64,000 bases of DNA from Notospermus geniculatus. Its lineage: Eukaryota; Nemertea; Pilidiophora; Heteronemertea; Lineidae. How positions within the stretch are numbered: position 1 is the first letter of the stretch; each line of letters starts with the position of its first letter. Made by a program: the position numbers and the translations under genes. The DNA lies in the NCBI GenBank assembly GCA_002633025.1, contig NMRB01000226.1, positions 186,715 to 250,714 of the forward strand, in the 5' to 3' direction. Shown here in pieces: positions 21,087 through 33,296 of this stretch. The notes beneath the pieces are model-generated. The model saw only the letters and a list, made by a program, of their open reading frames with translations. It made no database searches and was not told where the DNA came from.

Positions 21087-24000
21087 ACCTATTGTGTCCT
21101 GGTTTTAAGGGGTTTCCCTCCCCAAAAGGGGTCAAACATCACTGAACATGGTTGTCTGTTGCAGCATAGCTAAGATGAATCCCACTGCATCATTATTACA
21201 TAATCAGAGATTGCATAATTCTGTTGTCACCATAGCAACCTATTGTTTCCTGGGTTTATTGGTTACCCTTTCAAAAAGGGGGTTAAAAATCATTCAACAT
21301 GGTTGTCTGTTGCAGCATAGATGAGATGAATCCCACTGCATCATTATTACATAATCTGATTATAAAATTCTCTTTTCACCATAGTAGCCTTTCGGTATCT
21401 CCTTTTGAAGGATATTCTGCTTTTTCACTCTGTTATTGATTTCCTTCAGAACAAAGATATAGAATCAATCATTTCACAGGTAAACTAACAAGGCAAGACA
21501 CTTAAAAGCAAGCATATCAACTGTGCGGTGAGAATAGAGATTCACTAAAGCAGCCTACATGTATGTAAGTGCAGTCATCAACCAGAATTAGTTGCATTGC
21601 AGTGGTACAGCATCTCCAATGCACGATTTGTCCTTTTCGTAATGGCAAGTCATTCCTTATAACCATTCTCCAGATAACATTTACTGTAATCCACTGAATG
21701 AACATGCATATACTCCATAAGAATTATCATTTTTATGTTTGAATTGTGTAGAGTAGTACATGTATTGTGCAAACTTTCAACCAATCCTCAGATTGTGCGA
21801 CTTTGAAGTTTTAGTTAACAGGAGTCTGTTAGACCAAGAGCCAGGGGGTGTTTAATTGCGTAAAGTGACAGGATGTTTCATGGGTATTTCTGAAAAGGGT
21901 ATCCCCTGGGAGGTTTGAAATAGCACTGCTTGCCGGTCACAGCCGGGGCTTTCAGCCGGAATTAACCCTTTTCCATTTTTTCACTGGTGTCAAAATTATG
22001 GGGTAGGGCAAATTAAAAATTGAATAACTCCATTAATTTATGGAGTAGAAATGAGATCTATCTCCTAAAATGTTCGTTTGGATGCGCTCCTTCCTTCCAA
22101 ATATCAGTTATGCAAATTGGCCCCTTTTCTAGGTCACTAGAGGTCAAAAGGTCACGCAAAACCTTTATTGCTCCAAAATTTCTTTTTGACCTACGTTTCA
22201 TAAGAAAATTAACCAGTAACATAAAAAATCACATATCTTCTGGCAGGTTAGACATCAAGGCAGTTTTTAAAAGTAGTTGTTAGCAATTCGGCTCATTTTA
22301 GAGGGTAGTACGACGTTTGTTCTTTGAGTGACGGTTTAGTACGACCTTGCAAATCTGCTGTTAGTCCAGTCAAGACATGGTTTAACCCAAAAAAATTTCT
22401 ACATAAAGGTTTTTCACTTGATTCTGTTAGCATTAGGTGTACTTTCTGACATATTAAAAGTCTACCAAAATCAGAGCCCCGGAAAAGTGTTTTTAAGATG
22501 GCGTCCAAAATGGCCGCCAAAATCTCAAAATAGCTGTAAGTCAGTAACTATTCACTCGAACTTGGTGATCGCGGTGTCTATCACCAGGTTTTGGGGGTCA
22601 AGGAATTCACCAAGGCCATTTTGAATGACATTGGAAAATTTTCATAACAGGATAATCCAAGATGGCGGCCAAAACTACAAAGCAACAACATTACATTTAC
22701 ATACCTTAGGCTCCACCGACCCATTTGACCCCTGTGAAACGCGTTTCAGAGGGGTCTAGATAAGAGATCTAAGTTGTTAGAGGTTAGACATCAAGGCAGT
22801 TTTTAAAAGTAGTTGTTAGCAATTCGGCTGATTTTAGAGGGTCTAGGGATTCATCAAGGCCATTTCGAATGATTTTAGACCATAGTTAGGAAAATACAAT
22901 ATGGCACCCAAAATGGCCGCCAAACCCACCACCAAATAGCCATGATGTTTTATATGTTTGATCCAGTGTGTTTTGGTAACGAGACCAGTTTGATTTACAA
23001 TGCTGCTTTTCACTATTGTCATCGTCGTCCTAAACATGTTGGTTGTTTGGATTATCACAGTACATCGTATTTTCCGTTTGACGTGGCCCACGTGCTGCAG
23101 ACCAAGGCAGTCGATAACGTCTACAACTGCATCGGGAGGTCTTATCCTGTTGAGCAGTTACAATGAACAACCTTCGAAAGTTCTTCAGGGGCTGCATTTG
23201 TGTATGTCATGACCATGATGACTGCTATCGACTCGTGGTTTCCTCCATCCGTCCCTTTCTTGGTGAAAATGATATGGTGCAGTGAAGCTGGTGTATCGTT
23301 GGTCTTGCCCCCAAATTATATAGACATAGATCAACCATTAGCTTCGTACCAAGTTCTGATATGTCGCCATTAGTTTTTTTCCAGACAACTCAATAAATCA
23401 GCGTAGGACTTAATGATGGGATCACCTTTAACTAATTTCTGGAAAATCTTGGAAGTTGAGTCACAGTCTGTATTTGCATGAATGAAAAGTAACCCATTGC
23501 TCGTTGCTGATTTTCACCACGAAAGTGGCAAGTGATAACGCGTTTGTCTCACCGAAAAGGCTTCCCCAAATTTCCGCTGCTACAAACTTCAATACGCTAC
23601 GTGTTTACTATCAGATCATGGTCTGGATGGGTGTGGCAAATGACATGAATGCTTCAGATATGGATGAAAGGAGGAAAGCCACGAGTTGACCCCAGTCATG
23701 ACAGACAAAAATGCAGCCCCTAACGAACTTTTGAAGGTTGTTCATTTTAACTGCTCAGCAGGATGTAAGACCTCCTGATGCAGGTGTAGATGTTATGGAC
23801 AGCCTTGGTCTGCAACAAGTTATGTGGGCCATGTCCAATGGAAAATTGTGATAATCCAAACAACCAAAATGTTGAGGACGACCACGGCGATAGTGACGAT
23901 GAAAGCAGCATTCTAAATCGAATTTAATAGACAAAGGCAATCAACAATGAATTCCTCACAAATTCAACTTGGATTCCAACTTGTCCCATTACCAGCAAAA

Positions 24001-25600
24001 TGCACAGTTGGATCAAAAATGATCTTGCTTCAGTAACGAGTTGATGAACGATTACTCAAGGGTTGACCACCATATTGAACTTCATTGTGATCTAATTGAT
24101 CAAGGTAATTCTAAATGATACTAGCGAATTTGTAGACCCCAGAAGCATATGGATCGACCCCATTCCTGTCAATAGTTTCTGACAACTATTTGGTGTGGGT
24201 TTGGCGGCCATGATGGACACCATATTGGCTTTTTTACTATGTAATGGCCTAAAGTCATTCTATGTGGTCCGAATGAATTCCTAAGCCCAAAAAACCTAGG
24301 AATCACCAAGTGTGTGTGCGTTGCTTTGTACTTTTGGCCGCCATCTTGGATTATCCTGTTATGAAAAATTTCCAATGTCATTCAAAGTGGCCTTGATGAA
24401 TTCCTAGACCCCCAAAACCTGGGGATAGACACCGCGATCACCAAGTTCGAGTGAATAGTTACTGACTTACAGATATTTGGAGATTTTGGCGGCCATTTTG
24501 GACGCCATCTTAAAAACACTTTTCCGGGGCTCTGATTCTGGTAGACTTTTAATATGTCAGAAAATACACCTAATGCTAACAGAATCAAGTGAAAACCCTT
24601 TTGTAGATAATTTTTTGGGTTAAACCATGTCTTGACTGGGCTAACAGCAGATTTGCAAGGTCGTACTAAACCGTCACTCAAAGAACAAACGTCGTACTAC
24701 CCTCTAAAATCAGCCGAAGTGCTAACAACTACTTTTAAAAACTGCCCTGATGTCTAAGCTGTGAGAAGATATGTGATTTTTTATGTTACTGGTTAATTTT
24801 CTTATGAAACGTAGGTCAAAAAGAAATTTTGGAGCAATATAGGTTTTGCGTGACCTTTTGACCTCTAGTGACCTAGAAAAGGGGCCAATTTGCATAACTG
24901 ATATTTGGAAGGAAGGAGCCCATCCAAACAAACATTTTAAGACATAGATATCATTTCTACTTCATAAATTAATTGAGTTATTCAATTTTGAATTTGCCCT
25001 ACCCCATAATTTTGACACCAGTGAAAAAATGGAAAAGGGTTAATTCCGGCTGAAAGCCCCGGCTGTGACCGGCAAGCAGTCCTGTTTCAAACTCCCCAGG
25101 GGATACCCTTTTCAGAAATACCCATGAAACATCCTGTCACTTTACGCAATTAAACACCCCCTGGCTCTTGGTCTATGTGTTGAGCATCTCACCCACTGCC
25201 TTGCAGTTAGATAATTCATTTTCTAGCAAAATTCATCCCAAAACATGCCTATCTTGTCCTAGTGCCTTGAGAAAACTTGAAAATAATGAATTTTAGGGAA
25301 GAAGTATTCTCTGGGATGAAATTGCTTATTGGGGCAAATTGTTCACGGATGATTGTCCATGAGCCTACTTCATACTGAAAGCAGCGTTAAAGGTATGGTG
25401 ACAACAGAGAATTATGCAATCAGATTATGTAATAATGATGCAGTAGGATTCGTCTTATCTATGTTGCAACATACAACCATGTTAAATGATGTTTGACCCC
25501 TTTTCAGATGATGGGAAACCCTTAAAACTAGAAAACAATAGGTTATGTGGTGAAAACAGAATTACGCAATCAGATTATGTAATAGGGATGCAGTCACTGT
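21087..25600. mobile_element. Very large palindrome / foldback (core 21831-25174)
   Basis: The core arms start AGACCAAGAGCCAGGGGGTG at 21831 and mirror exactly at 25174. They run inward for ~1.35 kb with high similarity to a centre near 23.3-23.7 kb. Outside the core, a ~145-bp sequence (ACCATAGCAACCTATTG ... GCATCATTATTACATAATC) occurs about twice on the left (21070-21390) and twice, inverted, on the right (25380-25600), with non-matching sequence between. All ORFs in 22.0-24.9 kb appear in pairs on opposite strands, as expected from a palindrome. No transposase is recognised. The arms include GCGGCCATTTTGGA-type words also seen in the 13-kb repeat. Confidence 0.85.
22990..23230 (+). pseudogene. 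Decayed receptor-like (TM1-TM2?) fragment in the palindrome arm
   Basis: One frame reads LLFTIVIVVLNMLVVWIITV followed by basic residues (HRIF), which looks like TM1 of a class A GPCR (Asn then hydrophobic LVVWII). A frameshifted continuation (QTKAVDNVYNC) could be a decayed NQAVVD-type TM2. A mirror copy on the opposite arm (about 23740-23935, minus) is more broken. This is weak: any hydrophobic stretch could mimic it. Confidence 0.3.
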
Positions 25601-27097
25601 CATACAATGTAGCTTCTGAAGCACTCGCGTGAATGAAATTCGTTATATAGGGGTATTTTGGATTTTCATTGTCTGTTCTTCCTCTGTTGTAATCCCGGAA
25701 GCATTGTTCTGAGCAGAAGCATAGTTGTGTGCATGGAAGATTTGCCACGAAACATAGCAGTTCCAGCGCAGTGTTTTTGTACTTGCATCCCTTTGATGCC
25801 TCTGGTATACACAAATATTGTATTTCAATGAGAGTTTGAATTTCCCGCCTTTTGGTAAATGTCCTGTCCGAAGGAGGTAATGAAAGCGAACAAGGCTAAA
25901 CACGTCATAACCACACTCCAGGCAGTGCTTGCTGAGTAAGATGCTGAGATGATCATATTTGAGAAACCACGTGTCGGTCCGTTCCAGTGCATCTGGTTGT
26001 CGGGGCATGTCCTTCTGCCAATACAGAAACCCCCACAAAGGACCAGGAACTTCAGGGGAAGGTTTTGGGGATGGATTAGAGATTTTGAAGGAGAAAATTT
26101 CTGTTTTACTACGAAGTTTTCGAAGCCTTCGGGGAAGACCGTTCAGGATCCCAATGAATCCCGCCGGCGGGACAGCGCACAGGGTCGGGCCGGGGTGCAA
26201 TTGCCGTTTGGATGCAGGGGGTAGTGGTTGAAATGAATAAAACCAAATGATTGAAAATATTTTTAATTATTTACAGAAATTTATTCCTGCTTCGTGGACT
26301 TGATATCGTATTTTGGCAGGTTTTTTGCATCGTATTTTGGAAGCAATTTATCCCGTATTTCAGCACTGCAAATCGTACTGCTAACACTTTCAATATTTGA
26401 TGTTTATCTGATATTTTGATTTATCAATTCATGATATCAAAGTAAACGGCAAATTGTCAACATTTTCATTCCTTCACCCTTTCCGGCTTTTTCAACGCTG
26501 TCATAAACTACACCTCACTCCAGGATTTTCAGTGAAAAAAAACATTTAGAAAATCTCGTTCGTTTCTGAGATATATCAAAATTTCAAAACTGTGTGCTGT
26601 TGATATCTTCAGAATGAGAAATGCTATTGTGAAAACATCTTCACCAAAAGTGTCAGCGGATTAATAGCTAACTATATCTTGTACCACATGCTGAAAACCG
26701 CGTCCTTGCGTCCTTGATTTGTTTCTGAAAACAAGACATTCCTATGTATGGTTACTGGTTCCATGGGTATATTGATTGCTATTTCAACAAAAGTCATGGA
26801 ATTATGTAGGACATTCCTTGTGTTCAAGTAATTTTTCACACTACGGTACTTTACTGAAATATACCAGTAATTCAGAGCCAGGCCGTAATATCTGTTGGCA
26901 GATTACCCTCAAATATTTTTTCTAAAGTGAGCTGAAGTGGGCTCAGGAAGTTTGCAACCATTTGATTTGTAGTCTGCTCAGTGGGATACGGACACTCTGG
27001 ATTACTTCTGGGGCAGATGTCCTAGGAGTTAGTACCACTAAATGATTTGATACTGCTGTGATTTGTATTTTCTAAATAACGATTTCATTTTTTAAAG
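25601..27097. other. No gene recognised
   Basis: A 185-residue minus-strand ORF (25643-26200) has no family resemblance, no splice context I trust, and overlaps plus-strand ORFs of similar length, so I do not call it. The rest (26230-27097) is AT-rich, without repeats that I can pair. Confidence 0.4.
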
Positions 27098-27231
27098 ACT
27101 GGATGGACTTGAATGGAGTGATGGTGCCAGGTGATCTTGATGGTTCAGATTCTGAAGACCTCAAAGCCAATTTCCAAGCAAATGCCAGCCGACAACCATT
27201 TCATTATTTCATCTTACATGTCTTATGCTAA
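27098..27231 (+). CDS. Possible terminal exon (unrecognised, acidic)
   Basis: A good acceptor (CATTTTTTAAAG, ending 27097) is followed by an open frame in which WMDLNGVMVPGDLDGSDSED leads to a TAA at 27229-27231. Codon choice and the acidic run look exon-like. I do not recognise a family, and no partner exon upstream is identified, so chance is a real alternative. Confidence 0.22.
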
Positions 27232-28524
27232 GCAGTGGAGTAAGTAGCAAAAACATGCGCATCCCAGGTAAGAATGTACTTAAAAGCCCTAAAAACCCCT
27301 AATTTCCCCGCTAATGTTCCCTAAAAATCCCTAAATTTTGAAAGAAAAATTCATAAGCCCCAAATGTGGGCAAACTGTTGGTAGCATGCCTGCTACGACG
27401 ACCCATCACCTCTGTGATCAACCAAACATGCCAAACATTATCAAAAGCACACATTTGACATTTGAGATAATCTGCTCTAAGTTGTTTTCATTGGTTGGCC
27501 TATCACACGTCCTGTCACTAGGCCTAGTTAAGGGCGAGCCGTCATAATGATTGTGAATTTTCATAGTGCTTCAATCCACGCCCCTCTGAGAAAAGCAGTA
27601 AAGACACCCCCACTTGACTTTTGTTTGGGTCCATTGTGATCACTGTGCTGTATAGCCACAGGAAATGAGCAAAATCCCAAGAATTACAAGAAAAACAGGT
27701 ACAATTTTCTCAGAGAAGAAGCATGTAAATGACACAGCAATGCCACAAACCCATAGAACCTGGGGTGGCAAGGATGTCTTGACCAGCATTTCATAGACAG
27801 CATACACGCTCAGTACATTAGAAGAGAACCAGGAAGTAAAATCCAGATCCAATATGGCCGCCCTGTTTTTTTGGAAAATTGGCAGCATTCATGCAGTTCA
27901 CTTGTGGAGTACTCTATGTCTGTTGAAAATAATGCTACCGAAAGGGGTGGACTGGGTAGAAAAAATGACGAACTTTACGACACGCATGTTGTTTGATCTT
28001 CAAAGTGTGCCATTTCTTGGTAAAGTGTTCCGACAACTAGTCTTTTGTTTCAACTTATTAGCTAATTAGTGCGTTCCAAGATACATCTCATTCAATTCCT
28101 TCAGGTGCCTTCATTTCCGTCATAGATCTTGTACTTTTATGGTATTTTGACATCTTTTATTTACAACGCCTGGGCTGGCCACGTTTCAAAAATTCGAAAC
28201 GTTGGCTCGCCCTTAATATGTCATCATCTAAAGTGACTGACATTGCTGGTAGGCCAAGTTGGTCCTACCTCTCGATACATGAACAGGTCTAGCAACTGAA
28301 TTTCAGGGTAGTATCCATTCTGTGGACCAAGTCAAAATGGACTGAGTGCCCAAAAAAGATATAAACAATAATAATGAATGTTATTACCATAAATTGGTAA
28401 GAAATGGTTATCTTCACTATGTAGAACGTGAAAAGAGTTACGAAAAACAAAACAATAAAATATTGTTCTTCGCCGAGCCGACCTGAAATCCCCAAGTTAC
28501 ATCAACCCAATAGCGCTCCACACT
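27232..28524. other. No gene recognised; one hydrophobic minus-strand ORF
   Basis: A minus-strand ORF at 27640-27888 encodes about 50 mostly hydrophobic residues (LWVCGIAVSFTCFF, VPVFLVILGILLISC), which could be two membrane spans. It matches no family I know and lacks splice or start support. Confidence 0.3.
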
Positions 28525-28526
28525 TA

Positions 28527-28766
28527 GCCTGGTTCCACTGGCCTCGACAGATGGCGTTGGGGTGGGAGAGTGTGAGGCCAGGTACGCGCTACCTGAATTC
28601 CGGGCTTTTCTGACGTCACCAACGATCGACGAGCTCATGATTTCAACACATCGTCGACCGTTGCTGACGTCACAAAAGCCCGGAATGCAGGGCTTTTTGA
28701 TTACCGCGTACCTGGCCTCACACTCTCTCGCCCCAACGCCATCTCTCGAGGCCAGTGGAACCAGGC
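28527..28766. mobile_element. Palindromic MITE (GCCTGGTTCCACTGGCCTCGA), 240 bp
   Basis: Near-complete inverted repeat: GCCTGGTTCCACTGGCCTCG at the left and CGAGGCCAGTGGAACCAGGC at the right. Inner arms include GAGAGTGTGAGGCCAGGTAC and CCGGGCTTTT.TGACGTCA. TA flanks both ends (28525-28526, 28767-28768). Confidence 0.85.
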
Positions 28767-28768
28767 TA

Positions 28769-29097
28769 CTCCGCACTCAGTCTATAAATAGTAACAAAAC
28801 ATGACGACGTCACGTCATGTGACACCCTTTCGAGGTAAACGATTCACGGAATGCGAAGGCAGAATTATTCCACATTAGGTCAATCATTATTAGCCGCCAA
28901 GCAAGCCATGCCCCCCCGGCCACGCCTAAAAAGCGTAGACAGTAGATGTCTGATCCAATACCGCCCTCTGCACTCGAATTGGGGCTACCTCGTCCCCACG
29001 ATATTTCCTGGAAGTACCGATACCCAGAAGTGTTGATTCTAAAATGCAGAAGGTAAGTGGAACTTAACTCAATAAACTCGCTTTTTTCTGCTTATTA
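28769..29097. other. Short intergenic stretch; possible first exon end
   Basis: No recognised gene. An ATG followed by AG|GTAAGT-type donor (ATGCAGAAG|GTAAGT, 29043-29057) would be an ideal tiny first coding exon, but nothing downstream on the plus strand supports it. Confidence 0.25.
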
Positions 29098-29215
29098 GGG
29101 AGGTTTCGCCAGCGCCCGGTTAGGCCGTACGACGACGTTTATCTATTGTGTGGGTGTACCCAAACAATAGATAAACGTCGTCGTATGGCCTAACCGGGCG
29201 CTTGCGAAACCTCCC
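29098..29215. mobile_element. Palindromic MITE (GGGAGGTTTCGC), 118 bp
   Basis: Arms of ~55 bp (GGGAGGTTTCGCCAGCGCCC mirrored by GGGCGCTTGCGAAACCTCCC) surround a ~10-nt centre, with TA on both sides (29096-29097, 29216-29217). The ends resemble those of 38768-38895 (GGGAGTTTTCGC). Confidence 0.85.
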
Positions 29216-29589
29216 TATTATGTTGCTTTCTAACGCCTTTGCTGGAGAAAAATGAGGGGGAGTACTAGTCTTATCAGTACCTAGGCAGTATCCTTTCATA
29301 TTATCTACAAAGCGGCTTGTTTCTTGCATTGTTCACATTTTGGCACTCGGTCCAAGTTACTCAGTCCATTTGGACTCAGTCCATAGAATGGATACTACCG
29401 AATTTCAGACAGGCAGGGACACGACGTCCATTCCAAGCCATCCAACAATTGCGGGGAATTATATCCCGGCGTGTTGACATGCACAGAAAACCCTTTGTCA
29501 TGGTTGTTTTGTGGGGAATCAATGACGACATTTGTTCAGTCCTCTGCGCAAATAGTACAAGTGTAGTGTTTTTCAGTGTGGCCATTTTT

Positions 29590-30710
29590 AGCTCACCTGT
29601 GCGCTTTTGTCGTCATGCGGTGTCCGTCCTCGTCGTCCGTTAGCAGGGCACGTTTCGTAACCGCTGGGGCTATTGATCTGAAACTTGGTACATATATACC
29701 CCTAGGTCAGATGTCCTATGACTCCAAATTTCGGTCTGATTTGATTCTTGGCTTGGCCACCAGATGGCCAAAACCAAAAACACAAAAAGTGCAATAACTC
29801 CTGAACTAAGAACTGGATCATCTCCAAATTTTTACCACAGGTGTATCTAGTTAGGATACATAAAATATATAATGGGTTTTTGATTTGACCTATTTCTCAG
29901 GTCACAGAGGTCAAAGTTGTACAAAAGTAACGAACCTGCCACAGTTCGCCATTATTACACTGAGCAATTTCATATTTTGCATAAACATGTATTGGAGGGG
30001 TACCTTCAAAAATACCGAGTTTCAGCGCAATTGGACGTCCAATATGGCCAGGTGGCGTAACCTGAAAATCATCTAAGTGCTATATAACTCAGGAAGGGCT
30101 TGACCCAGAGTGCTGAAACATAATATGTACTTCCCTCTAGATGACCTTTACGTGCACGTCAAATTTCAGGCTGATTTGACTTCCAATATGGCCGCCAGGT
30201 GGCATAACCCGAAAATCATCAAAGTGCTATAACTCGGGAATGACTTGACCTACAACACTGCTCAAATTCGATACGTGGCTCCCTCTAGATAATCTATACG
30301 TGCATGTAAAGTTTCGGCCCGATCGGACATCCAATATGGCCACCAGGTGGCATAACCCGAAAATCATGTAAGTGATATAACTCAGGAACGGCTTGACCTA
30401 GATTGCTCAAACATGTACCTCCCTCTAGATGACCTTTATGTGCACGTCAATTTTGGCCTGATTTGACTTCCAATATGGCCACCAGGTGGCATAACCCGAA
30501 AATCATCAAAGTGCTATAACTCAGGAATGACTTGACCTGGACTGCTCAAATAAATTCGATACATGGCTCCCTCTAGATGACCTTTATGTGCATGTGAAGT
30601 TTTGGCCTGATCTGACATCCAATATTGCCGCCAGGTGGCATAACCCAAAAATCATCAAAGTCCTGTAACTGGGGAATGGCTTGACCCAGATTGCTCATGA
30701 CTGATATGTA
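29590..30710 (+). repeat. Interspersed repeat with ~147-bp tandem units, copy B
   Basis: Opens with an AGCTCACCTGTGCGCTTTTG-like head rich in GTCGTC, then a ~280-bp part shared with 405-780. From 30040 to 30700 about five tandem units follow. The phrase aaaatcat(c/g) recurs at about 30063, 30212, 30359, 30499 and 30647, i.e. every 140-149 bp. No coding capacity. Confidence 0.85.
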
Positions 30711-30712
30711 CA

Positions 30713-31335
30713 CTTTTGTAGGAAAGTAAAAGGACAGCAAGTTTACCTAAATAACGCAAAAACCATTGGAGCTACAGCAATGGCATTTGCACCCAATCTG
30801 TAGCAACATGTTGGGCACAGAACCATGGTGTTTTGCAAAAAATAAATCTTAAATAACTAAGAGAAAAATGACATTTTGTAAAATGACTTTTTTCACAATT
30901 TTTGAAAAACCTGACTGACCAACATCTGCAACTTTTCCCTTTTAAAATCTCAAGAGAAAATGCCTCTTTTCGCATTTTTTAGCAAAAATAAATCCCACTC
31001 ACACAGTCAGGTGGAAACACCTCTGGGACAGCCCCTCTATACGGATGTTATAGTCTGAAGTCAAGGCTTGGGTCTGTTCCAGTCCAGTTCTCACGTTATG
31101 CACCAAATGAGGAAATGACACCGACTTCAACCCATGTCTTTTGAGTGCAAAACCTCATTAATACCATGAATTGGCTTTTATTGTAAAAAGAAGTTAGGTC
31201 ATACTGTCAATATAACTAGAGTCTTGGTAGGCCACAGGTTTTGTTGATCACTGTCTGTTATGATGCCAGGATTCCCTGGTAAAGAGGGGTGTCCCAGAGG
31301 TGTTGTCTGCTTGACTGTAGGAGTGGGATTTATTA
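30713..31335. mobile_element. Diverged Tc-like end plus an inverted repeat
   Basis: 30713 onward (CACTTTTGTAGGAAAGTAAA, GGACAGCA) resembles the left end of the 11538-12498 element. Within it, AATAAATCCCACTC ... ACACCTCTGGGACA (30986-31043) is mirrored at 31277-31334. The matching right terminus is not in the window's sequence; the nearby N gap may hide it. Confidence 0.5.
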
Positions 31336-31602
31336 ATCACTGCACGAAATCTAGCGAATACTTGCAAGTATATGCCCGTATACTTGAAAGTGAATTACAG
31401 TATACTTGAAGTATATTCTAGTATACCTGTGAGGGGCTAAATCCCTGAGTAAACACAGTCCCTGTTAAGCATTAACAAGGTGATTAATTAATCAAAGAGC
31501 CATACAAAGAAGTCTCAGTGCTGCATTCCCAATTAGGCATACTAATTACCCAAACATCACAATGGGAGTTCAGCAAGACCTAACCTGATGCTTCATGGTC
31601 CT
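31336..31602. other. No gene; short GTATACTTGAA repeats
   Basis: Several imperfect copies of GTATACTTGAAAGT between 31360 and 31425, otherwise unremarkable. Confidence 0.5.
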
Positions 31603-31687
31603 NNNNNNNNNNNNNNNNNNNNNNNNNNNNNNNNNNNNNNNNNNNNNNNNNNNNNNNNNNNNNNNNNNNNNNNNNNNNNNNNNNNNN
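31603..31687. other. Assembly gap (85 Ns)
   Basis: Run of N. It abuts the left end of an inverted-repeat element, so the gap probably lies in repeats. Confidence 0.99.
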
Positions 31688-32409
31688 GGCTTACTGGAAT
31701 TTGCGCAAAATCAAAATGCGCAATGGAAAAATGCGCAAAGGGGAGATATCATTATTCAAAAACACACCATTCGAATCTCGCCAATCACGTTTCATGTCCC
31801 ATGGACCCTAGACGTGATCATCATTCTTGAACGCTCATGCATACGGTAATATATACGCGTGATCAGTCCGTTACTTTTGGTAATGCCGCTGTAGAGGATG
31901 AAATTTTTCATCCAATTTTCTGAATATGCTCAATAAAGGCCTACACTGAAGCCCCAATAGGCCCGGAATTTCGGGAAAAAATGGATTTGATCGTGTAAAG
32001 TGGGCATTGTTATGGTTCAAACTTATGGAATATTATGCAAATATCAGTGAGTGAACTCGCGCACTCTCGGGGAACCCCCAAACCTCTTGTTGGGACCGCA
32101 GTCCTTCCTATCTGCTTTTGTTTTTGTATGGGATTTTTCATATTGTTCATTCACACACACATAATTGACGCAGGCCTAACCATTATACCCCGGTACTCAC
32201 TTAGCGAAGCGGCTCAGTGGGCTGTCACGAGTAACTTATCGATCAAACTGCGTCTCAACACAATGCATGCGCTCTTCTGGGAATCCCAACACTCGAGGCC
32301 AGGCGACTCACGCAATGCTATCGGACGCGCAAGAAAGCCTGGAGCGAGGTCAATTCTGTTGCGCATTTTCCCATTGCGCATTTTGATTTTGCGCCAATTC
32401 CAGTAAGCC
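31688..32409. mobile_element. Inverted-repeat element with ~47-bp ends (722 bp)
   Basis: GGCTTACTGGAATTTGCGCA at the left and its reverse complement at the right (TGCGCCAATTCCAGTAAGCC), continuing inward with AAAATCAAAATGCGCAATGG. The left flank is a gap, so the target duplication cannot be read. The interior carries no recognised gene. Confidence 0.75.
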
Positions 32410-33236
32410 CAAATTCGAAGAAGCAATAGCACTCTAGGTTCGCGCATGCGCATGGATACAGCGCCTCGATTAGTCTGGTTTCGATCGTTGCCGCGCCATT
32501 CCCGAACGTACACGTAATGGAAAAACCTGAAGGATCAATTTTTCACCACTTAATTAGCAATAAGTCTCTGATCCGCCCGGATCTTGGGTCAGTGCCCTCT
32601 TCGTCGTCTTTGTACTGCAGTGTCATGTGCATAACATGGGAAGGCTGTACTACTTTTAATATCCTGCCGATAGTGCTAAAATCTGTTTGCCAACTTAACA
32701 GGCAACAAGGGATATGTCTTGGGCAGGAGGATGCACGATTTTCAAAGGGAAGTCGGATGTTTCAGATTAGGGTAAGTATCTAAATATCACCATTTTTAAA
32801 ACGTCAGTAGAGGCAGCTCCCAGTCGGCGTTTTGATACGGCTATTCTATCAAACATGTAGATGGTATGAAGATCAAACTGTGAAATATATTGCAAGTAAA
32901 ATGTATATGTCAACATTTGGGCCAAAATCCATCGTTTCTCTGTTGCTGGCACAACCTTTGATGTAATTGCTTTACGAACTACAGTACTCTAGGGTCCCTT
33001 TAATGGCTGATAAAGCAAACCACAGCGCAGCCATGATGTCGAGATATGACTTGGTTTACCATGTAACGACTGCGAATGTTTTAAACAGGAAAGTACAAGT
33101 CGTTGTGACAGGGATAAAAGTCCCCCTGGAATCTAAGTCCGATTTTATTGTTCAATGAGGGATTAGGACATTCGAACATACCCATACAATAGCAGGCTCT
33201 TGCGTTCCGGATTTGCATTCCAAGGACGTTCTCCGC
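32410..33236. other. No gene recognised
   Basis: Short ORFs only, none with family resemblance or convincing splice sites. Confidence 0.4.
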
Positions 33237-33296
33237 TAGGTCACGAGTGACGAACCACGTGACCGACCATTCCTCCTCTCATTCGGTTTTGAGACG
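33237..33296 (+). repeat. Direct repeat with GTCACGAGTGACG / CACGTGAC, copy 1
   Basis: About 60 bp (taggtcacgagtgacgaacc, then ACGTGACCGACCATTCCT) recur at 35850-35911. It contains a small hairpin. Confidence 0.75.

Noticed and set aside
22020-24931. Genes on both strands between 22 and 25 kb
   Set aside because: Each ORF has a mirror copy because the region is a palindrome; none matches a family apart from the weak receptor-like piece.
25643-26200. 185-residue minus-strand ORF
   Set aside because: No family resemblance, overlaps plus-strand ORFs of about 90 residues, and no splice or start support; likely chance.
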